Below, in pieces: positions 61,861-64,000 of a DNA stretch of 64,000 nt. A program made the translations under genes and the position numbers. Location: positions 186,001 through 250,000 of the forward strand of contig NZ_FOYP01000002.1 of the NCBI RefSeq assembly GCF_900115105.1. Reading direction: 5' to 3'. The number at the start of each line of letters is the position of its first letter. Position 1 is the stretch's first letter. This DNA comes from Yoonia tamlensis. GTDB lineage: Bacteria; Pseudomonadota; Alphaproteobacteria; Rhodobacterales; Rhodobacteraceae. Under the pieces are notes generated by a model, which saw only the letters and a program-made list of their open reading frames with translations, was not told where the DNA came from and searched no databases.

Positions 61861-63090
61861 TTAGGCGGCAGGTTTACCCATGTTGGAAATCCCCGGAGCC
61901 AGTGCAAAAAGCGATGCCTGCACAGCATGGTAAATGTCGGGCTTACCTTTAAATTGCGCATCTGTGGGCGCGCCGGACCCGTCAATTTCCGGATACCAGC
62001 CGCCGCGCGCATGATCGATGAAGTGGCCGTCAGCAAATTGCCATAGCTTGCGATACCAGTCTTCGTCGGCGGGCTGTGGGTCCAGCTTGATCAGCGTTGC
62101 CAACACCCCAATTGCTTCGGTCACGGGCCACCAATAGCGGTCCTTGATCGCGGGGGTGCCATCGGGGTTCAGCGTATAGATCAACCCGCCGCGCGCCTTG
62201 TCCCATGCATCATCAAGCGCGGCTTGCATCAAATGGCGCGCGTTTTGCACAGCGTTTCCATCCGGCCGCCCGCGCAGGTCCCAATATTGTAGTGACAAAC
62301 GGGCGAGCTCGAACGAATGCCCAGGTGTGGTGCCTGCAGGGCGGAACATCGGGTTTTCCGAATAGGCCCAATCAATTTGCCAGTCTTGGGTGTAATGCTC
62401 GGCCAGCCGCCAGTTGTTTGCAGGCGCAATTTGCCCCACAAAGAAATCGAGAATCCGGCCCGCCTTGTCCAGATAGGCCGTGCGCCCCGTCGCCTCGAAC
62501 GCGGTTAGCAATGCCTCAACCCCGTGCATATTGGCATTCATGCCGCGATAGGTCGAAAACGGGCTCCAATCGCGGTTCCATTCATCCGCAAAAAGCCCGC
62601 GGTCTTCCTCCCAGAAACGGGTGTTCAGTACATTGGTGACGTCATCGATCAAGGTGATCGCGTCCGGATGCCCCGCCATATGCGCCGAAGACGCAGCCAG
62701 CAAAACAAACACATGCCCATAAGCCAGCTTGCGCCCGTCATGGATATTATCGCCATCCAAACCCCATAGATAGCCAGCGTGGTCGGCATCGTGATGGTGG
62801 CTCTTGAGGTATTTCAAGCCATGATCAACCACTGCATCACAACCCGCGAACCCTGCCATCTGCCCCAGCGCAAAGGAATGCACCATGCGCGCCGTCGTAT
62901 GCAGTTCCTGAACCGTACTGTCCAATGGTGCGCCGTCCAGATCCAGCACATAAAACCCGCCGTCCGCGCGCAGGCTGGGACGGAAAAAGTCAAACTGGCG
63001 CTGCGCGTCCGCGTGCAAATAGTTACGATGCACGGTATCTTTGAGCCAGTTCTGATAGGTGCTGTCTGGTTCAAAAAGAGGTAATTTCAT
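61861..63090 (-). CDS. AGE-family sugar epimerase/isomerase (YihS/mannose isomerase-like)
   Basis: This 409-residue N-acylglucosamine 2-epimerase-family protein has an alpha/alpha barrel. Histidine-bearing blocks are ELHTTARMVHSFALGQMAG, YRGMNANMHGVEALLTAFEAT, GTTPGHSFELARLSLQYW and the C-terminal KGKPDIYHAVQASLF. These suit an aldose-ketose isomerase such as D-mannose isomerase or YihS. The substrate cannot be fixed from sequence, and no sulfoquinovose genes are nearby. It converges on the TRAP operon. Confidence 0.85.
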   Translation of the reverse strand: MKLPLFEPDSTYQNWLKDTVHRNYLHADAQRQFDFFRPSLRADGGFYVLDLDGAPLDSTVQELHTTARMVHSFALGQMAGFAGCDAVVDHGLKYLKSHHHDADHAGYLWGLDGDNIHDGRKLAYGHVFVLLAASSAHMAGHPDAITLIDDVTNVLNTRFWEEDRGLFADEWNRDWSPFSTYRGMNANMHGVEALLTAFEATGRTAYLDKAGRILDFFVGQIAPANNWRLAEHYTQDWQIDWAYSENPMFRPAGTTPGHSFELARLSLQYWDLRGRPDGNAVQNARHLMQAALDDAWDKARGGLIYTLNPDGTPAIKDRYWWPVTEAIGVLATLIKLDPQPADEDWYRKLWQFADGHFIDHARGGWYPEIDGSGAPTDAQFKGKPDIYHAVQASLFALAPGISNMGKPAA

Positions 63091-63288
63091 CAGTTTTTCC
63101 CTTGGATACTAAGTGTGCGAGAAGCTTAACCATTGCAAAGCAGATAAACGGCCACAAACCTAAATCGATTTAGATTTTGTTAACAGATATTTGTTGCGCC
63201 AGTCTAGCAACAAATTCAGGCAGCAGTCAGGCCTGTCGCGGGCAAGGTCAGAAGGCATGTTGACGAAACCGCCGTTTTCAGGAACACA
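63091..63288. promoter_or_regulatory. Divergent gap between the AGE-family gene and the Hint-domain gene
   Basis: This 198-bp non-coding stretch is AT-rich near 63160-63195 and likely holds both promoters. No clear operator or promoter pair was found. AGGA at 63280-63283 is the RBS for the GTG start at 63289. Confidence 0.4.
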
Positions 63289-64000
63289 GTGACTAACACT
63301 GGCTATTATTGTGAAACTGTTATGCCTTTTCTCGATGTGATTAATGACTATTCGAATGGCGCAACAGGGACGCTCACTGCGACCAACGGTGATACTGTCG
63401 GGTATACGGTGACGGGCACGTCACCAACAGTTGACTGGCAGGGCCTAAACGATGGTGCGCGTGTAAACGGGACCGGATCGGAACAGTTTACGGTGACCTT
63501 TGATAGCTATGTCACTGGCGCAACAATGCAGATTTCGGGCAGCAATAGTAACGAAGAATACTTTATTGTGGTTGATGGGGTTCCGGTTGATCTTAACACG
63601 CTCATTGCCGATGGCACCGTAACGGTTACCCAATCTGGTGCGGCAACCCATGTTGTGAATGCTGACGGGTCGATTTCAGGTGGCCACCATAGCGACGGCA
63701 GCATCATGGAAATTCGGTTTAACACTGCCGTCATCAGCCTTGGCGCAGTCGGGTCTGTTGGCGGGAACGGAAATTGGGACTATTTTGAGGTTGGCATTGA
63801 TTCAACTGATTTTGACGTCGTCTGTTTCAATCGTGGGACAATGATTCTAACGGCTGACGGGCCAAGCCCCGTCGAAAATCTTGCGGTCGGGGATATGATC
63901 CTGACGGCCACACATGGCCAACAGCCCATTCGCTGGATCGGGTCCAAAGATATTACGCCGACACGCCTTGCCCGACAGCCGCAGTTGCGGCCGATCCGGA
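63289..64000 (+). CDS. Hint-domain protein (partial, runs off the window)
   Basis: This open frame of at least 237 codons continues past the window end. The first ~170 residues are low in charge and rich in Gly, Thr, Ser and Asn beta-strand sequence (for example NGDTVGYTVTGTSPTVDW). Then a Hint (hedgehog/intein-type) domain begins with VVCFNRGTMILTADGPSPVENLAVGD and GQQPIRWIGSK, as in many Rhodobacteraceae secreted proteins. GTG at 63289 has AGGA five bases upstream; ATG at 63322 is an alternative without an RBS. The starting Cys of the Hint domain is present, so autoprocessing is conceivable. Confidence 0.75.
   Translation, partial: MTNTGYYCETVMPFLDVINDYSNGATGTLTATNGDTVGYTVTGTSPTVDWQGLNDGARVNGTGSEQFTVTFDSYVTGATMQISGSNSNEEYFIVVDGVPVDLNTLIADGTVTVTQSGAATHVVNADGSISGGHHSDGSIMEIRFNTAVISLGAVGSVGGNGNWDYFEVGIDSTDFDVVCFNRGTMILTADGPSPVENLAVGDMILTATHGQQPIRWIGSKDITPTRLARQPQLRPIR

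Noticed and set aside
1-64000. tRNA, rRNA, integrase, transposase or attachment sites
   Set aside because: None was recognised on either strand; gene order and base use look like continuous chromosome.

Overview
The window looks like the chromosome of a marine alphaproteobacterium, most likely a Rhodobacteraceae (Roseobacter-type). The grounds are moderately GC-rich coding sequence, dense ATGA/TGATG gene overlaps, many ABC and TRAP importers for sugar acids, an Agrobacterium Atu3025-like alginate lyase, and a Hint-domain protein of a kind common in that group. This placement is an inference. I saw no tRNA, rRNA, insertion sequence, CRISPR array or integrase.

Layout. (1) 54-5388, minus strand: an oligopeptide ABC importer (oppA, oppB, oppC and a fused OppD-OppF ATPase). 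(2) 5711-9392, minus strand: a compact RiPP locus with a 123-residue precursor carrying 12 Gly-Ala-Cys-Met units and ending Cys-Cys-Cys, then a ThiF-like cyclodehydratase partner, a YcaO cyclodehydratase and a SagB-type dehydrogenase. This is the enzyme set that makes thiazoles, and I do not recognise the product. (3) 9655-13002: a giant SAM/class III cyclase/ATPase protein. (4) 13023-19951, minus strand: a hexuronate catabolic operon (uxaC, kdgF, kduI, kduD, uxuB, uxuA and a sugar 1-dehydrogenase) with a divergent GntR regulator. (5) 20903-26728: a BMP-type (nucleoside-like) ABC importer with a cytosine-deaminase-family hydrolase, converging on hglS (26725-28092). (6) 28196-34103: an RND efflux pump with two tandem adaptors and a divergent TetR regulator. 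(7) 34088-41224, minus strand: a Kdo-linked capsule export set (kpsT, kpsM, kpsE, kpsC, a Wza/KpsD-like lipoprotein, kpsS), followed upstream by a MATE exporter. (8) 42924-51503, minus strand: alginate oligosaccharide use (a GntR regulator, an AlgS/M1/M2/Q importer, a PL15 exo-lyase and an SDR reductase). (9) 51831-55934, minus strand: an arsenic operon (ArsR-ArsC fusion, GAPDH, ArsJ, Acr3). (10) 56136-61804, plus strand: a glucarate-dehydratase-family enzyme, a GntR regulator, a redoxin and a TRAP transporter. (11) 61861-63090: an AGE-family epimerase. (12) From 63289 to the window edge: a partial Hint-domain protein.

How the parts fit. Regions 4, 8 and 10 form a polyuronate and sugar-acid programme. 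Alginate oligomers are imported by AlgQ/M1/M2/S and cut by PL15. Unsaturated monouronate is linearised by KdgF and reduced by an SDR toward 2-keto-3-deoxygluconate (KDG). Hexuronates reach KDG through UxaC, UxuB and UxuA. No KDG kinase or KDPG aldolase is in the window. An identical palindrome, ATACTAGTAT, lies upstream of the alginate GntR gene, the dehydratase gene and the TRAP operon, which suggests one shared regulon. Hairpins lie just after three solute-binding-protein genes (oppA, algQ, dctP), the usual way to make more binding protein than permease.
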